A stretch of 64,000 nucleotides of DNA from Leucothrix arctica (GCF_003172895.1 NZ_QGKL01000039.1:1-64000); one strand, 5' to 3'; shown: positions 1 to 12,096, numbered from the stretch's first letter. A program made the numbers and translations. The notes: generated from the sequence alone by a model not told the origin.

Positions 1-613
1 GTCGCCAGCAACCTACTCACCGCTACGCAAAGGCAGAAAAAGTACACCTAAGCATACCAAATGTGCTTAATCGGCAGTTTCAGCCGAGCAAGCCAAATCA
101 AGTTTGGGCGGGTGATGTCACTTATATTTGGTCGGGTTCAACTTGGTTGTATCTTGCAGTGGTCATTGATTTATATGCAAGGCGTATCGTTGGCTTTGCT
201 ACCAGTAAAAGCCCAGATAGCGAACTGACAAAAAAGGCATTAAGAATGGCCTATGAAAGCAGAAGGAAACCTAAACGTATTCTATTTCATAGTGACCAAG
301 GCTGCCACTACACCAGTAAGGCGTACCGTCAATGCCTGTGGCATTTTGGCATGAGGCAAAGCCTTAGCCGACGAGGAAACTGTTGGGATAATTCACCCGT
401 AGAACGGTTCTTTAGAAGCTTTAAAACCGAGTGGATGCCAAAATCAGGTTACGTTTCATTTAACGAAGGTGCTCAGGCGATTACTCAATACATTAATCAG
501 TATTATAATCGTTACCGCCCACATGCTAACAATGGCGGGCTATCGCCAATAATGGCAGAAGAAAAATTTGGATTAACCTCTAAAGAGGTGGCCAGTTTTA
601 GTTGACCACAACA
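1..613 (+). mobile_element. IS3-family insertion sequence, right portion
   Basis: The element ends at about 613. Read on the minus strand its end begins TGTTGTGGTCAACT, a TG...CA terminus as in IS3 elements. Immediately beyond it the minus-strand IclR reading frame resumes in recognisable form (HPPLRRLVSHAQP). The boundary is inferred from where IclR similarity stops; the left end and any target-site duplication are outside the window. Confidence 0.75.
3..605 (+). CDS. IS3-family transposase (OrfB-type integrase), 5' truncated by window edge
   Basis: DDE transposase/integrase (rve) domain that moves an insertion sequence. The frame is open from the first bases of the window, so the real gene starts upstream; the GTG at 63 is only an internal codon. 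Visible motifs are [10 protein letters not shown] with the first catalytic Asp, [10 protein letters not shown] with the second, and [13 protein letters not shown] with the Glu, followed by YNRYRPH near the C-terminus. This is the IS3/IS150 OrfB signature order. The stop at 603-605 lies inside the presumed right terminal inverted repeat, as usual for IS3 elements. The OrfA partner and left end are outside the window. The element interrupts the IclR gene encoded on the opposite strand. Confidence 0.93.
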   Translation, partial: RQQPTHRYAKAEKVHLSIPNVLNRQFQPSKPNQVWAGDVTYIWSGSTWLYLAVVIDLYARRIVGFATSKSPDSELTKKALRMAYESRRKPKRILFHSDQGCHYTSKAYRQCLWHFGMRQSLSRRGNCWDNSPVERFFRSFKTEWMPKSGYVSFNEGAQAITQYINQYYNRYRPHANNGGLSPIMAEEKFGLTSKEVASFS

Positions 614-898
614 CGGTTGTGCGTGAGATACCAGACGTCTTAATGGAGGATGGCAATTACTTAAAATGAATAGCTTCATTGATAGTGAGTAACGGTCGCC
701 TTCGACGGAGCGCACTACATACTCTCGTATCACCAAGCGTTCTAGCATGCGGTAAATTTCACTAGGACTGCGTCCCATTTCTTTGACTATCTCACCTCTT
801 GTTAGTCCAGCAGGTTGCTGTGCTAACAGTTCAAGAATGTCTAAGCCCTTATCTAGCGCGGGTGCTCGGTAAGCAGATTTACTGTCGGTGGTGCTCAT
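614..898 (-). pseudogene. IclR-family transcriptional regulator, disrupted by IS insertion
   Basis: N-terminal half of an IclR-type repressor. It has the winged-helix segment (APALDKGLDILELLAQQ, then LTRGEIVKEMGRSPSEIYRMLERL) and the start of the effector domain (HPPLRRLVSHAQP), where the reading frame runs into the IS end at 613. The start at 898 gives MSTTDSKSAYRAPALDKG, the usual IclR N-terminus, preceded by a GAAGAAAAG ribosome site; an in-frame ATG at 976 is possible but less likely. The effector-binding domain must lie beyond the IS, if it survives. The gene is divergent from the sugar operon starting at 1080, so it probably controlled that operon. A truncated DNA-binding domain may still be made. 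Confidence 0.85.
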
Positions 899-990
899 TG
901 TCTTTTCTTCAATAGTTTTTCGGCGACCATAATTTAGCATATCTCTTATTGTCTTGTCGTAGCCGTATTTAATCATATACAGATTTTTTA

Positions 991-1062
991 TTCATATACG
1001 AATTATTGTTTGCATGAATTTATCATATATGGATATACTGTTCACATACAAATAATTGTTGT
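991..1062. promoter_or_regulatory. Promoter and paired direct-repeat operator of the sugar operon
   Basis: Two 22-bp direct repeats, 991-1012 and 1041-1062, share the pattern TTCAyATACrAATwATTGTT and lie exactly 50 bp apart, close to five helical turns. Between and overlapping them is a plausible sigma70 promoter, -35 TTGCAT at 1010-1015 and -10 TATACT at 1034-1039 with an 18-bp spacer. Repeat 1 overlaps the -35 box and repeat 2 covers the start of the transcript. That layout suits repression by the adjacent IclR protein. The repeats are seen; the regulator assignment is inferred from gene position. Confidence 0.55.
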
Positions 1063-1079
1063 TACATAGGAGGCTTGTC

Positions 1080-1832
1080 ATTTTACGTTTACAGGGAAAA
1101 ACCATATTGGTTACGGCTGCTGGCCAAGGCATTGGTCGAGCAAGTGCTATTGCATTAGCTACCGAAGGTGCGAAAGTTATCGCGACAGACCTTTCTAGTG
1201 AGTTGATCAATACTTTAAGTCAGGACTATCCACAGATAGTTACCCATACATTAGATGTGACAGATAAGGCTGCGATCGCTAGCTTGGCTGAACAGTATCC
1301 AGAATTAGATGGCCTCTTTAATGTCGCTGGCTTTGTGCATGAAGGAACCATCATGGATGCTTCTAGTGACGACTGGGACTTCAGTTTCAATCTGAATGTG
1401 AAGTCGATGTATATGATGGTTCAGGCATTCATGCCCGCATTACAAAAGCAAGCAGCCAAAAATGGAACGGCATCAATACTGAATATGTCTTCTATGGCTT
1501 CTTCAATTAAAGGCTTTCCGAAGCGCACACTTTACGGTGCGACGAAGGCGGCAGTGCTTGGTTTAACTAAAGCGATTGCGGTTGACTTTGTGGTTGAAGG
1601 TATTCGTTGTAATGCTTTATGTCCTGGGACTGTTGATACGCCTTCGTTACGTGGCCGAATTAATAGTGCTGCAGACCCCGTGCAGGCTGAGAAAGATTTC
1701 ATTAGCCGACAGCCGATGGGTCGAGTCGCAACGGTAGAAGATATGACCCCAATGGTTGTGTACTTGTTGTCTGACGAAAGTAGCTTTGTGACAGGTCAGG
1801 GCATGTTGGTCGATGGGGGAGTGACGATATGA
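1080..1832 (+). CDS. SDR dehydrogenase, 2-keto-3-deoxy-L-fuconate dehydrogenase/BDH2-like
   Basis: Classical short-chain dehydrogenase of about 250 residues using NAD(H). The cofactor loop TAAGQGIG is at about residues 12-19 and catalytic Tyr152/Lys156 sit in YGATK. The segments [12 protein letters not shown] and [16 protein letters not shown] resemble the BDH2/2-keto-3-deoxy-L-fuconate dehydrogenase group. The start is unusual. A strong AGGAGG at 1068-1073 sits 6 nt before an in-frame ATT at 1080, giving MLRLQGKT as in relatives. No ATG or GTG is available there; the only upstream in-frame start, TTG at 1056, has no ribosome site and precedes the SD. The stop overlaps the next ATG (ATGA), so it is translationally coupled to the ABC ATPase. 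Likely role: oxidation of a 2-keto-3-deoxy sugar acid in the pathway encoded downstream. Confidence 0.85.
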   Translation: MLRLQGKTILVTAAGQGIGRASAIALATEGAKVIATDLSSELINTLSQDYPQIVTHTLDVTDKAAIASLAEQYPELDGLFNVAGFVHEGTIMDASSDDWDFSFNLNVKSMYMMVQAFMPALQKQAAKNGTASILNMSSMASSIKGFPKRTLYGATKAAVLGLTKAIAVDFVVEGIRCNALCPGTVDTPSLRGRINSAADPVQAEKDFISRQPMGRVATVEDMTPMVVYLLSDESSFVTGQGMLVDGGVTI

Positions 1833-3364
1833 ATTCGTCGCCGTCATTGGTCGATATGTCTGGTATTGAAAAGCGTTTTCCGGGCGTACACGCGCTTAAA
1901 AACGTCTCTTTCAATCTGCGGGCTGGCGAAGTTCATGCTCTGATGGGGGAGAACGGTGCAGGAAAGTCGACGCTGATGAAAATCCTTTCAGGGGTATACC
2001 TGCGTGACTCTGGTGTCGTGCGTTTGGATGGTAAGGAAGTTACTTTTGCAGAGCCGAAAAAAGCACAAGATGCAGGTGTTGGCATTATTCATCAAGAGCT
2101 GAGTCTGATGAATGACTTAACGGCGGCACAGAATATTTTTATTGGCCGTGAGCCTCGCTTCGGCTTTGGGCGTTTAGATGAAAAAGCTCTAAACCGTCAA
2201 GCGAGTGAGATTTTCGCATCGATGAATCTGGATCTTGATCCACGGGTATGTGTGGGTGAGTTAAGTATTGCGCGCCAACAGATGGTTGAAATCGCCAAGG
2301 CATTATCCTATCGCTCTCGTGTATTAATCATGGACGAGCCTACGGCTGCCTTGAACGATACTGAGATTGATGAGTTGTTTGTAATCATTCGACGCTTGCA
2401 AAAAGAGAACGTAGGGATCATCTACATCAGTCATAAAATGGATGAGCTGAAACGCATATCTGATCGTGTCACGATTATGCGTGATGGTGAAAATGTTGAC
2501 ACGGTGGATGCGAAGGCAACACCTGTGAGTGACATCATTGCAATGATGGTTGGGCGAGCCTTGATCGATAGTGATGTAGAAATACCAGATACCTCTGAAG
2601 GGACGCCTGCACTTGAAGTTCGTGGTTTGACTCGTGGAAGAGAGATTGTCGATGTTGGTTTTACGGTACAAAAAGGCGAGATTTTAGGATTCGCTGGGCT
2701 AATGGGCGCTGGCCGAACTGAGGTTGCTAGGGCGATTTTTGGTGCTGATCCGCGAGATGCGGGTGAGGTTTTGGTACACGGTAAAAGCGTTGATATCCAA
2801 AGTCCAGCAGATGCGGTGGCATCGGGTATCGGTTACTTATCTGAGGATCGAAAGCACTTCGGTCTGGCCATCGGTATGGATATCCGAGCCAATGTTGCTA
2901 TGGCTTCATTAGAAAACTATACCTCTAAAATGGGCAAGTTGGATGAGGCTGCTATCGGCTTAGTGACGCGAGAATATATCGATAAATTGGATATACGCAC
3001 ACCATCTGATCAGCAAGAAGTACGGCTGTTGTCTGGTGGTAATCAACAGAAAGTAGTTATCGCTAAGTGGTTATTACGTGATTGCGAAATCTTGATTTTT
3101 GACGAGCCTACTCGGGGTATAGATATCGGAGCTAAGGCTGAAATATACAAACTTTTAAACCGTTTGGCAGCACAGGGACGGGCAATCATTGTTATTTCCT
3201 CTGAGTTGCCAGAAATATTACGGGTTTCGCACCGGATAGCGGTGATGTCTGAAGGCAGACTCACGGGAATACTACCCGGCGGTGCTAACACGACTCAGGA
3301 AGCAATTATGCATCTGGCAACTAAGCGCGAAACCGTTAGTGAATCTTTGGGAGCAACTGCATGA
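1829..3364 (+). CDS. Sugar ABC transporter ATP-binding protein (RbsA/MglA type, two NBDs)
   Basis: A 511-residue cytoplasmic ATPase with two nucleotide-binding domains, the normal size for CUT2 sugar importers. The first domain has Walker [10 protein letters not shown] at about residue 40, signature [15 protein letters not shown] and Walker [11 protein letters not shown]. The second has the degenerate loop GLMGAGRTE typical of RbsA C-terminal halves, then [15 protein letters not shown] and [12 protein letters not shown]. The start ATG overlaps the preceding stop, and the stop overlaps the permease start at 3361, so these three genes form one tightly coupled block. It energises import by the permease and binding protein that follow. 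The substrate cannot be read from the ATPase. Confidence 0.95.
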   Translation: MNSSPSLVDMSGIEKRFPGVHALKNVSFNLRAGEVHALMGENGAGKSTLMKILSGVYLRDSGVVRLDGKEVTFAEPKKAQDAGVGIIHQELSLMNDLTAAQNIFIGREPRFGFGRLDEKALNRQASEIFASMNLDLDPRVCVGELSIARQQMVEIAKALSYRSRVLIMDEPTAALNDTEIDELFVIIRRLQKENVGIIYISHKMDELKRISDRVTIMRDGENVDTVDAKATPVSDIIAMMVGRALIDSDVEIPDTSEGTPALEVRGLTRGREIVDVGFTVQKGEILGFAGLMGAGRTEVARAIFGADPRDAGEVLVHGKSVDIQSPADAVASGIGYLSEDRKHFGLAIGMDIRANVAMASLENYTSKMGKLDEAAIGLVTREYIDKLDIRTPSDQQEVRLLSGGNQQKVVIAKWLLRDCEILIFDEPTRGIDIGAKAEIYKLLNRLAAQGRAIIVISSELPEILRVSHRIAVMSEGRLTGILPGGANTTQEAIMHLATKRETVSESLGATA

Positions 3365-4368
3365 CCTCGACCGATATTAGTAACCAGCCGTCTTTATTGA
3401 GACGCTTGATTAGCGGTGACGCACAGCAAAAGTTACTTGCCTTTGCCAGTTTGGTTTTGTTGTTGATTGGTTTCAGCATAGCATCGCCCAACTTTATGCA
3501 GGTCTCGAATATTATCGCGATTTTGCAAGCATCCAGCGTCAATGGCGTATTAGCGATTGCGGCAACATTGGTGATTATTACCGGAGGTATTGACCTCTCG
3601 GTTGGCACCATGATGACTTTTTGTGCGGTGATTGCAGGTGTAGTTCTAACCTATGCTGGCTTACCACTTCCTTTCGGTATTTTAGCAGCGATTTTGGCAG
3701 GGGCATTTTGCGGTCTTTGTTCAGGCACACTGGTCGCCAAACTCAAAATCCCTCCGTTTATTGCCACCTTAGGCATGATGCTAATCCTTAAAGGACTTTC
3801 GTTAGTTATTTCAGGTACAAGACCGATTTATTTCAACGAGACGGCAGGGTTTGATCTGATCTCCCGTGGTTCGATTATTGGTTATTTTTTCCCATCATTA
3901 CCTATTCCGAATGGTGTGCTGATTCTGTTTCTTGTGGCCATTAGTGTGTCTTATATTTTGAGTCGTACGGTACTAGGGCGGTATTGCTTTGCATTAGGGA
4001 GTAATGAGGAGTCAGTGCGCTTGTCAGGCGTAAATACCGACCGCTGGAAAATGGCAATTTATGCCTTATCTGGCGCTATTGTGGGTATCGGTGGTTTGTT
4101 GATTGCTTCGCGACTCAACTCTGCACAGCCGGCCTTGGGTTTAGGTTATGAATTAGAGGCAATAGCGGCGGTCGTGATTGGTGGCACATCCCTATCAGGT
4201 GGTCGCGGAACGATTTTAGGTACTTTGATTGGTGCGCTGATTATGGCGGTCTTGATCAATGGTTTACGCATCTTGTCAGTGGCGCAGGAATGGCAAACCG
4301 TGGTGACGGGAGTGATTATTATTTTAGCAGTGTATGCCGACATGATGCGACGCAGAAAGTCGGGCTAA
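3361..4368 (+). CDS. Sugar ABC transporter permease (RbsC type)
   Basis: A 335-residue inner-membrane protein with about eight to ten hydrophobic segments and the CUT2 permease motifs [17 protein letters not shown] and [26 protein letters not shown]. The start overlaps the ATPase stop by four bases (ATGA). As in ribose-type systems a single permease gene probably forms a homodimer. It works with the ATPase upstream and the binding protein 75 bp downstream to import the sugar or sugar acid degraded by this operon. Confidence 0.94.
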   Translation: MTSTDISNQPSLLRRLISGDAQQKLLAFASLVLLLIGFSIASPNFMQVSNIIAILQASSVNGVLAIAATLVIITGGIDLSVGTMMTFCAVIAGVVLTYAGLPLPFGILAAILAGAFCGLCSGTLVAKLKIPPFIATLGMMLILKGLSLVISGTRPIYFNETAGFDLISRGSIIGYFFPSLPIPNGVLILFLVAISVSYILSRTVLGRYCFALGSNEESVRLSGVNTDRWKMAIYALSGAIVGIGGLLIASRLNSAQPALGLGYELEAIAAVVIGGTSLSGGRGTILGTLIGALIMAVLINGLRILSVAQEWQTVVTGVIIILAVYADMMRRRKSG

Positions 4369-4442
4369 GTTTGTTAAGTTTTAAAGTGGCGAGGTTTCAG
4401 GTTTAGAAAGTAGCTTTATCAATTCTATTTAGAGGACGGAGA

Positions 4443-5399
4443 ATGAACATGTTAAACAGAAGAACATTTGTTTCAACGATCGTAGGTCTTGCATTAGTGG
4501 CTAGTGCACCGTTTGCGTTAGCAGACGATAAAAAGATGTACATACCTTTGATATCAAAGGGTTTCCAACATCAGTTTTGGCAGGCTGTTAAATCTGGTGC
4601 AGATCAGGCCGCTGAAGAGTTTGGTGTAGACATTACCTTTGAAGGTCCAGATAACGAAACGATGGTTGATCGACAAATCGATATGTTGTCAGCAGGACTT
4701 GCGAAAAAACCAGCGGCGATTGGTTTTGCTGCATTAGACAGTCAAGCAGCTATTCCACTGCTCAAACAAGCGAAGAAAGCCGGTATTCCTATTGTTGCAT
4801 TTGACAGTGGTGTTGAGAGTGACATTCCTGTGAGTACTGCAACGACTAACAATGTTGCGGCTGCGGCACTGGCTGCAGACAAAATGTCTGAATTGATTGG
4901 TGGTAAAGGCAAGGTTGCGATTGTTGCGCATGATCAAACTAGTCGCACAGGTATTGATCGTCGTGATGGCTTTATGAACCGTATGAAAGAAAAACATCCT
5001 GGTATAGAGGTAGTTTCAGTTCAATACGGCGCAGGTGATCAACTTCAGTCTACAGAAATTTCGAAGTCAATTTTGACAGCGTATCCCGACCTGAAAGGTA
5101 TGTTTGGTACTAATGAAGGTTCGGCTATTGGTGTTGTAAATGGCGCACGTGAAAGTGCTAGAAAAGGATTAATTATCATTGGTTATGACAGTGGCGCAGC
5201 ACAGAAAAAAGCTATTATGGATGGTTTGATGGCTGGTGCGATTACTCAAAATCCAGTGGGTATCGGTTATGAAACAGTGAAAGCTGCGGTGATGTCGGCT
5301 CGAGGTGAAAAGGTTGAGTTGTTGATCGATACAGGTTTTTATTACTACGACGCGAAGACAATAAACGATCCTAAAATCGCAGCAGTATTATACGATTAA
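4443..5399 (+). CDS. Periplasmic sugar-binding protein (CUT2/RbsB type)
   Basis: A 318-residue type I periplasmic binding protein with a Sec signal peptide (MLNRRTFVSTIVGLALVASAPFALA, cleavage near residue 27). The mature start KKMYIPLISKGFQHQFWQAVKSG is typical of the family, as are DNETMVDRQIDML, GFAALDSQAAIPLLKQA and VAFDSGVES. A purine-rich ribosome site (GAGGACGGAG) precedes the ATG. In contrast to the coupled genes before it, it has its own 74-bp leader and is followed by a hairpin at 5415-5434. This arrangement often lets the binding protein be made in excess. Best guess for the ligand is a pentose or 6-deoxyhexose; this is inferred from the catabolic genes only. Confidence 0.93.
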   Translation: MNMLNRRTFVSTIVGLALVASAPFALADDKKMYIPLISKGFQHQFWQAVKSGADQAAEEFGVDITFEGPDNETMVDRQIDMLSAGLAKKPAAIGFAALDSQAAIPLLKQAKKAGIPIVAFDSGVESDIPVSTATTNNVAAAALAADKMSELIGGKGKVAIVAHDQTSRTGIDRRDGFMNRMKEKHPGIEVVSVQYGAGDQLQSTEISKSILTAYPDLKGMFGTNEGSAIGVVNGARESARKGLIIIGYDSGAAQKKAIMDGLMAGAITQNPVGIGYETVKAAVMSARGEKVELLIDTGFYYYDAKTINDPKIAAVLYD

Positions 5400-5414
5400 A
5401 GGTTGAAGTGCCTT

Positions 5415-5450
5415 GCCCTTTAGCGATAAGGGGCGGGGGCTTATTTTTAT
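5415..5450 (+). terminator. Hairpin with T-rich tail after binding-protein gene
   Basis: GCCCTTT pairs with AAGGGGC (one G-T wobble) around the loop AGCGAT, followed within a few bases by a T-rich stretch at 5441-5450. It may act as a partial terminator or as a 3' stabiliser of the binding-protein message inside the operon. Confidence 0.4.
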
Positions 5451-5486
5451 TACAAATATCACACTGAACACGAAACTAAAAATACT

Positions 5487-7128
<1,642 letters not shown>

Positions 7129-7171
7129 CTGCTGTACTAAAAATGAAAATGATTAACTTGGAACTGTCACT

Positions 7172-8695
7172 ATGAGCACAGAGCAAACATCCGTCCAATT
7201 GCATGAAAATGACAATGTTAGAGTGGCTATTGCTACCTTAATTAAAGGTATTTCTAGTTCTGTTGAGACGCCAGTCTCTACAATCCCCTTGGGACATAAG
7301 TTTGCTAGTGCTGAAATTAAGACTGATGAGCCTATCATTAAGTACAACCAAATTATTGGATTTGCTTCTGAGCATATTGCCAAAGGTGATCACGTTCATA
7401 CACATAATTGTCAGTTTCGAGGAGACTTTGAGCGCGACTCCGCGTCAGGTTCTAAGTCTACGCCTACACAATTTTTTGCAGCAGATCAACGCGCTACGTT
7501 TATGGGGTTTAAACGTGCTAACGGTAAGGTCGGGACACGCAACTATTTGGCGGTAATGACGACGGTGAATTGTTCAGCGACTGTTGCGAAAATGGTGGCT
7601 AAGCACTTTGAAGATGATGCCCTTGATGACTACCCCAATATTGATGGTGTGGTCGCTTTTGCTCATTCAACAGGGTGTGGCATGGGGATGGAGGGGGATG
7701 GCTACGATAACTTCCAGCGTATTCTACATGGTTATGCGACCCATCCTAATTTTGCGGGTGTTTTGATGATTGGTTTGGGCTGCGAGACGGCTCAGATTAG
7801 TGACTTGAAGAAGAATTATAGTCTTGCGGATGATGCAGGGTTTCAATCTATGACTATTCAGGGTGTCGGCGGCACGCGTAAAGCGGTTGCCGAGGGGATT
7901 AAGCGATTAGAGCAGATGCTGCCCGCAGCCAATGCTTGCATACGGGAAAAGGTTTCGGCTGAGCATTTAACGTTGGCGCTTCAATGTGGTGGCTCAGATG
8001 GCTACTCAGGCATCACAGCGAATCCAGCGTTAGGTGCTGCAGCTGATTTATTGGTGAGGCATGGTGGAACAGCGATATTGGCTGAAACACCTGAAATTTA
8101 TGGGGCGGAGCACTTACTCACGGAGCGAGCGAATACACAGGAAGTCGCTGATAAATTAATGGAGCGGATTCGTTGGTGGGAGCACTACACGCGAATTAAT
8201 AATGGCTCGATTGATAATAATCCATCACCCGGTAATAAGGCGGGTGGGCTAACAACTATTCTGGAAAAGTCTCTTGGTGCTGTTGCAAAAGGCGGAACAA
8301 CTGACCTGATGCAAGTGTTGAAATATGCAGAGCCAGTGACAGAGAAGGGGTTTGTTTTTATGGATAGCCCAGGTTATGACCCCGTGTCAGTGACGGGTGA
8401 GGTGGCTTCAGGCGCAACAGTGGTTTGTTTTACAACGGGACGAGGTTCAGTGTTTGGATACAAGCCTTCGCCGAGTATTAAATTAGCGACCAACTCTCAG
8501 CTTTACGAGCACATGTCTGAGGATATGGATATTAATTGTGGTGAGGTGTTGAGTGCAGGTGTGTCGATTGATGAAATGGGTGAGCGGATTTTTCAATTGA
8601 TTCTTAAGGTCGCGTCAGGTCAGCCTTCTAAGAGTGAGGCGCTTGGCTTTGGAGATAATGAGTTCAATCCTTGGATGATCGGAACGGTGATGTAG
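7172..8695 (+). CDS. UxaA-family (altronate/galactarate-type) dehydratase
   Basis: A 507-residue sugar-acid dehydratase. Residues 1-85 form the SAF domain (VQLHENDNVRVAIATL, IPLGHKFASAEI, GDHVHTHN). From about residue 110 comes the large catalytic domain (FMGFKRANGKVGTRNYLAVM, CGGSDGYSGITANPALG, ending FNPWMIGTVM). The family removes water from an aldonate to give a 2-keto-3-deoxy acid. Here it would feed the 2-keto-3-deoxy acid to the SDR at 1080 and the FAH hydrolase at 5487. A fuconate-type pathway more often uses an enolase-superfamily dehydratase, so the use of a UxaA-type enzyme is notable. Last gene of the operon, 43 bp after the SDR. Confidence 0.88.
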   Translation: MSTEQTSVQLHENDNVRVAIATLIKGISSSVETPVSTIPLGHKFASAEIKTDEPIIKYNQIIGFASEHIAKGDHVHTHNCQFRGDFERDSASGSKSTPTQFFAADQRATFMGFKRANGKVGTRNYLAVMTTVNCSATVAKMVAKHFEDDALDDYPNIDGVVAFAHSTGCGMGMEGDGYDNFQRILHGYATHPNFAGVLMIGLGCETAQISDLKKNYSLADDAGFQSMTIQGVGGTRKAVAEGIKRLEQMLPAANACIREKVSAEHLTLALQCGGSDGYSGITANPALGAAADLLVRHGGTAILAETPEIYGAEHLLTERANTQEVADKLMERIRWWEHYTRINNGSIDNNPSPGNKAGGLTTILEKSLGAVAKGGTTDLMQVLKYAEPVTEKGFVFMDSPGYDPVSVTGEVASGATVVCFTTGRGSVFGYKPSPSIKLATNSQLYEHMSEDMDINCGEVLSAGVSIDEMGERIFQLILKVASGQPSKSEALGFGDNEFNPWMIGTVM

Positions 8696-8874
8696 TAGCG
8701 GGCAAGTAAAGTGATTTATTAATCTATTTTGGTGCGTAAATTTACTTTTGGTTTTTTATGGTGCGAAAAAACTACATACTTAACAGCTTTGCTTGCTAAT
8801 CAACGGTATCTTTTCTTTGGCTTATTTCTTGCATAAAATAACAAGAAGTCTAAACCAAACAAGGATAGCGATTA

Positions 8875-9735
8875 GTGTCAGCAGTACCTTTAGAAACAAT
8901 AGAGCCATCCTCAGGTTGGAAAGCCAAGCTTGAGTTGGGCTATGTTGCACGTGAAACACGCACTGTCTTAGCGCACCGCAGTCGTCGTGGGCCATTAGCT
9001 GTCCAACGTGCTTTCTACCCTGAAGGTGCGGTTTGTCATTCCTATATCTTGCACCCGCCCGGTGGTGTTGTTGGTGGCGACGAATTACTTATCAATGTAT
9101 CTGTCGATAAAGATGCTCAAGCACTGCTAACTACTCCAGGCGCAACAAAATTCTATCGTTCATTAGGCGACAAAGCCCATCAAGTTCAGCGTTTTACAAT
9201 TGCTGAAAACGCCTGTTTGGAGTGGCTACCACAAGAAACAATTTTCTTCCCCGGTGCAAATGCAGGGCTTAGCACGCAGATTCAGCTACACGCTCTGTCT
9301 CGCTACATCGGCTGGGAAGTACATTGTTTAGGTCGTCCAACCAATAACGAACGATTCGAGTCTGGCCAAGTGTTGTTCTCAACGGACATCACACGAGATG
9401 ACAAGCCGCTATACAAAGAGCGCTTATTTATCAATGGCCTTGGTGACTTAGACGCGTTAGCAGGCTTAAACGGCTATCCCGTTACTGCAACCCTAATCGC
9501 ACTGCCTGCAACCGACGAAGTTTTACAGCTAGTTCGACAACACTGCCAAAACTTTACTGAGCAACATAAAGCCGACGGCTTTGCAGGCGCTACCTTATTA
9601 AATGATGTGTTAGTGGTCCGTTACTTAGGTAACAGTACCGAGCTAGCACATCGACTATTTAGAAATATTTGGCTGAGTATTCGGCCGTTTGTGAATGGCC
9701 TTGACGCTGTTTCACCTCGAATTTGGTCCACCTAG
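8875..9735 (+). CDS. ureD: Urease accessory protein UreD
   Basis: A 286-residue nickel-insertion chaperone that docks on the urease apoenzyme and recruits UreF and UreG. Family motifs are [51 protein letters not shown] and [14 protein letters not shown]. It starts with GTG at 8875 after an AAGGATAG ribosome site. First gene of the urease operon, following a 179-bp gap from the sugar operon that should hold the urease promoter. No clear regulator binding site could be recognised there. Confidence 0.95.
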   Translation: MSAVPLETIEPSSGWKAKLELGYVARETRTVLAHRSRRGPLAVQRAFYPEGAVCHSYILHPPGGVVGGDELLINVSVDKDAQALLTTPGATKFYRSLGDKAHQVQRFTIAENACLEWLPQETIFFPGANAGLSTQIQLHALSRYIGWEVHCLGRPTNNERFESGQVLFSTDITRDDKPLYKERLFINGLGDLDALAGLNGYPVTATLIALPATDEVLQLVRQHCQNFTEQHKADGFAGATLLNDVLVVRYLGNSTELAHRLFRNIWLSIRPFVNGLDAVSPRIWST

Positions 9736-9743
9736 GAGGAGCC

Positions 9744-10046
9744 ATGGAATTAACACCTCGCGAAAAAGATAAATTAATGTTGTTTACGGCAGGGCTATTA
9801 GCTGAGCGTCGTTTGGCTAGAGGCGTAAAGCTGAACTACCCTGAGTCGATTGCGTTCATTAGTGCTGCTATTTTGGAAGGCGCGCGTGACGGTAAAAGCG
9901 TTGCTGAGCTAATGGATTTCGGCCGCACCTTGTTAACGGTGGATGATGTGATGGATGGCATTCCAGAGATGATTCACGATGTGCAAGTTGAGGCGACATT
10001 CCCAGACGGTACCAAGTTGGTGACTGTTCACGATCCCATTGTATAA
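9744..10046 (+). CDS. ureA: Urease gamma subunit
   Basis: A 100-residue small structural subunit of urease (urea + H2O to ammonia and carbamate). The family start [23 protein letters not shown] fits ATG 9744, which follows a strong AGGAGGA at 9734-9740; a longer in-frame extension from 9723 would overlap ureD and is not needed. It ends [14 protein letters not shown] as expected. Separate gamma and beta genes are the usual bacterial arrangement. Confidence 0.97.
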   Translation: MELTPREKDKLMLFTAGLLAERRLARGVKLNYPESIAFISAAILEGARDGKSVAELMDFGRTLLTVDDVMDGIPEMIHDVQVEATFPDGTKLVTVHDPIV

Positions 10047-10058
10047 GGTAGGTGACGC

Positions 10059-10388
10059 ATGAAACCGGGTGAAATTATTATAGGTGATGGCGGTGATATC
10101 GTCATTAACGAAGGCCGCGACAAGGTGACTGTTTCCGTGGCGAATATGGGTGATCGACCGATTCAAGTCGGCTCTCATTATCATTTTTATGAAACCAATA
10201 CTGCATTGCAGTTTGACCGTGAAGCCACAAAAGGCTTCCGTTTGGATATTGCTGCAGGTACAGCAGTGCGTTTTGAGCCGGGTCAAACACGTGAAGTGAC
10301 CTTGGTGAATTACGTAGGCTCTCGTGAGGTTTATGGCTTCAGAGGTGATGTGATGGGGTCGTTGGATAAAGGACACAATCATGAGTGA
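10059..10388 (+). CDS. ureB: Urease beta subunit
   Basis: A 109-residue urease beta chain with [46 protein letters not shown] and [10 protein letters not shown]. It lies 12 bp after ureA with an AAGGTAGG ribosome site, and its 3' end overlaps the ureC start by 8 bp. It forms the cytoplasmic (alpha beta gamma)3 enzyme with UreA and UreC. Confidence 0.97.
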   Translation: MKPGEIIIGDGGDIVINEGRDKVTVSVANMGDRPIQVGSHYHFYETNTALQFDREATKGFRLDIAAGTAVRFEPGQTREVTLVNYVGSREVYGFRGDVMGSLDKGHNHE

Positions 10389-12096
10389 TTCTATGAACAA
10401 GATAGATCGACGCGCTTATGCAGAAATGTACGGCCCAACTACCGGTGACCGCGTGCGCTTAGGCGACACAGAGCTGTTCATCGAAGTTGAAAAAGACTAC
10501 ACAACTTACGGCGACGAAGTGAAGTTCGGTGGCGGTAAAGTTATTCGTGACGGCATGGGGCAGAGTCAACGCCCGGATGCTGAGGTTGCGGATTTGGTCA
10601 TTACCAATGCCTTGATCCTAGATCATTGGGGTGTGGTGAAAGCGGATATCGGCATCAAGCACGGTCGTATTGTTGCGATTGGTAAAGCGGGAAACCCTGA
10701 TATACAAGACGATGTGAATATCATCGTTGGACCAGGAACTGAGGCGATTGCAGGTGAAGGTTCGATCATTACCGCGGGTGGTGTGGATTCTCATATTCAC
10801 TTTATTTGCCCGCAACAGGTAGACGAAGCGCTGAGTTCAGGTGTCACCACTATGTTAGGTGGTGGAACAGGCCCTGCGACAGGAACCAACGCAACCACCT
10901 GCACACCCGGTATTTGGAATATGCACCGCATGTTGCAAGCCGCTGACTCGTTACCAATGAACATCGGTTTCTTGGGTAAGGGTAACGCGAGTTTGCCGCA
11001 AGGTTTGAACGAGCAGGTTGAAGCGGGCGCAATGGGTTTGAAGCTTCATGAAGACTGGGGAACAACGCCAGCTTCGATTGATAACTGCCTAACGGTTGCC
11101 GACAACTACGATATTCAGGTAGCGATTCATACTGATACGCTGAATGAGTCGGGTTTTGTTGAAGACACGATGGCGGCGTTTAAAGGCCGTACTATCCACA
11201 CTTACCACACGGAAGGTGCAGGTGGTGGACATGCGCCAGACATTATTCGTGCCTGTGGTGAAGATAATGTGTTGCCGTCCTCAACCAATCCAACACGTCC
11301 ATATACGGTAAACACGGTTGATGAGCATTTGGATATGTTGATGGTTTGCCATCACCTTGACCCAAGTATTGCCGAAGATGTGGCGTTTGCTGAGTCTCGT
11401 ATTCGTCGTGAAACCATTGCCGCGGAAGACATCCTGCATGACTTAGGTGCATTCTCAATGATTGCCTCTGACTCGCAAGCAATGGGCCGTGTCGGTGAAG
11501 TGATTACTCGCACATGGCAAACCGCGCACAAAATGAAAGTGCAGCGTGGCAGTTTGGAAGGTGATCCATCCACACATGATAATGCGCGTGCGAAGCGCTA
11601 TATCGCGAAGTACACTATTAACCCTGCGATTACTCACGGTATCTCACATGAAGTAGGTTCGGTGGAAGTCGGTAAATTAGCTGATTTGGTGATGTGGAAA
11701 CCTGCATTCTTTGCAACCAAACCAAGCCTAATTATTAAAGGTGGAATGATTGCGTCGGCACCGATGGGTGATCCGAATGCATCTATTCCAACGCCTCAGC
11801 CAGTTCACTACCGTCCAATGTTTGGTGCGTTAGGTGCTGCGATGCATGCGACGCGTATGACCTTTATGTCGCAGGCGTCTATTGATAAAAAAGTACCTGA
11901 GATGTTGGATTTGAAAAGTATGATCGGTGCGGTCAAAGGCTGCCGAAACATCAAAAAAGCTGACATGATTTTGAATGATTATCAGCCGACGATTGAAGTT
12001 GATTCACAGACCTATGAAGTGAAAGCGGATGGTGTGCTGTTAACTTGTGAGCCTGCCGAGATTTTGCCGCTTGCACAACGCTACTTCTTGTTCTGA
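10381..12096 (+). CDS. ureC: Urease alpha (catalytic) subunit
   Basis: A 571-residue dinickel amidohydrolase of standard length. Nickel ligands and catalytic residues are all visible: His138 and His140 in SHIH, carbamylated Lys221 in GLKLHEDWG, His250 in VAIH, His276 in [10 protein letters not shown], Asp364 in [10 protein letters not shown], and the mobile flap Cys323-His324 in MVCHHLD. The enzyme therefore looks fully active. The start overlaps ureB and the stop overlaps the ureE ATG by one base. Confidence 0.98.
   Translation: MSDSMNKIDRRAYAEMYGPTTGDRVRLGDTELFIEVEKDYTTYGDEVKFGGGKVIRDGMGQSQRPDAEVADLVITNALILDHWGVVKADIGIKHGRIVAIGKAGNPDIQDDVNIIVGPGTEAIAGEGSIITAGGVDSHIHFICPQQVDEALSSGVTTMLGGGTGPATGTNATTCTPGIWNMHRMLQAADSLPMNIGFLGKGNASLPQGLNEQVEAGAMGLKLHEDWGTTPASIDNCLTVADNYDIQVAIHTDTLNESGFVEDTMAAFKGRTIHTYHTEGAGGGHAPDIIRACGEDNVLPSSTNPTRPYTVNTVDEHLDMLMVCHHLDPSIAEDVAFAESRIRRETIAAEDILHDLGAFSMIASDSQAMGRVGEVITRTWQTAHKMKVQRGSLEGDPSTHDNARAKRYIAKYTINPAITHGISHEVGSVEVGKLADLVMWKPAFFATKPSLIIKGGMIASAPMGDPNASIPTPQPVHYRPMFGALGAAMHATRMTFMSQASIDKKVPEMLDLKSMIGAVKGCRNIKKADMILNDYQPTIEVDSQTYEVKADGVLLTCEPAEILPLAQRYFLF

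Noticed and set aside
992-1210. Minus-strand ORF over the sugar-operon promoter
   Set aside because: Covers the promoter and SDR start in the wrong strand, with no family match; shadow of the SDR gene.
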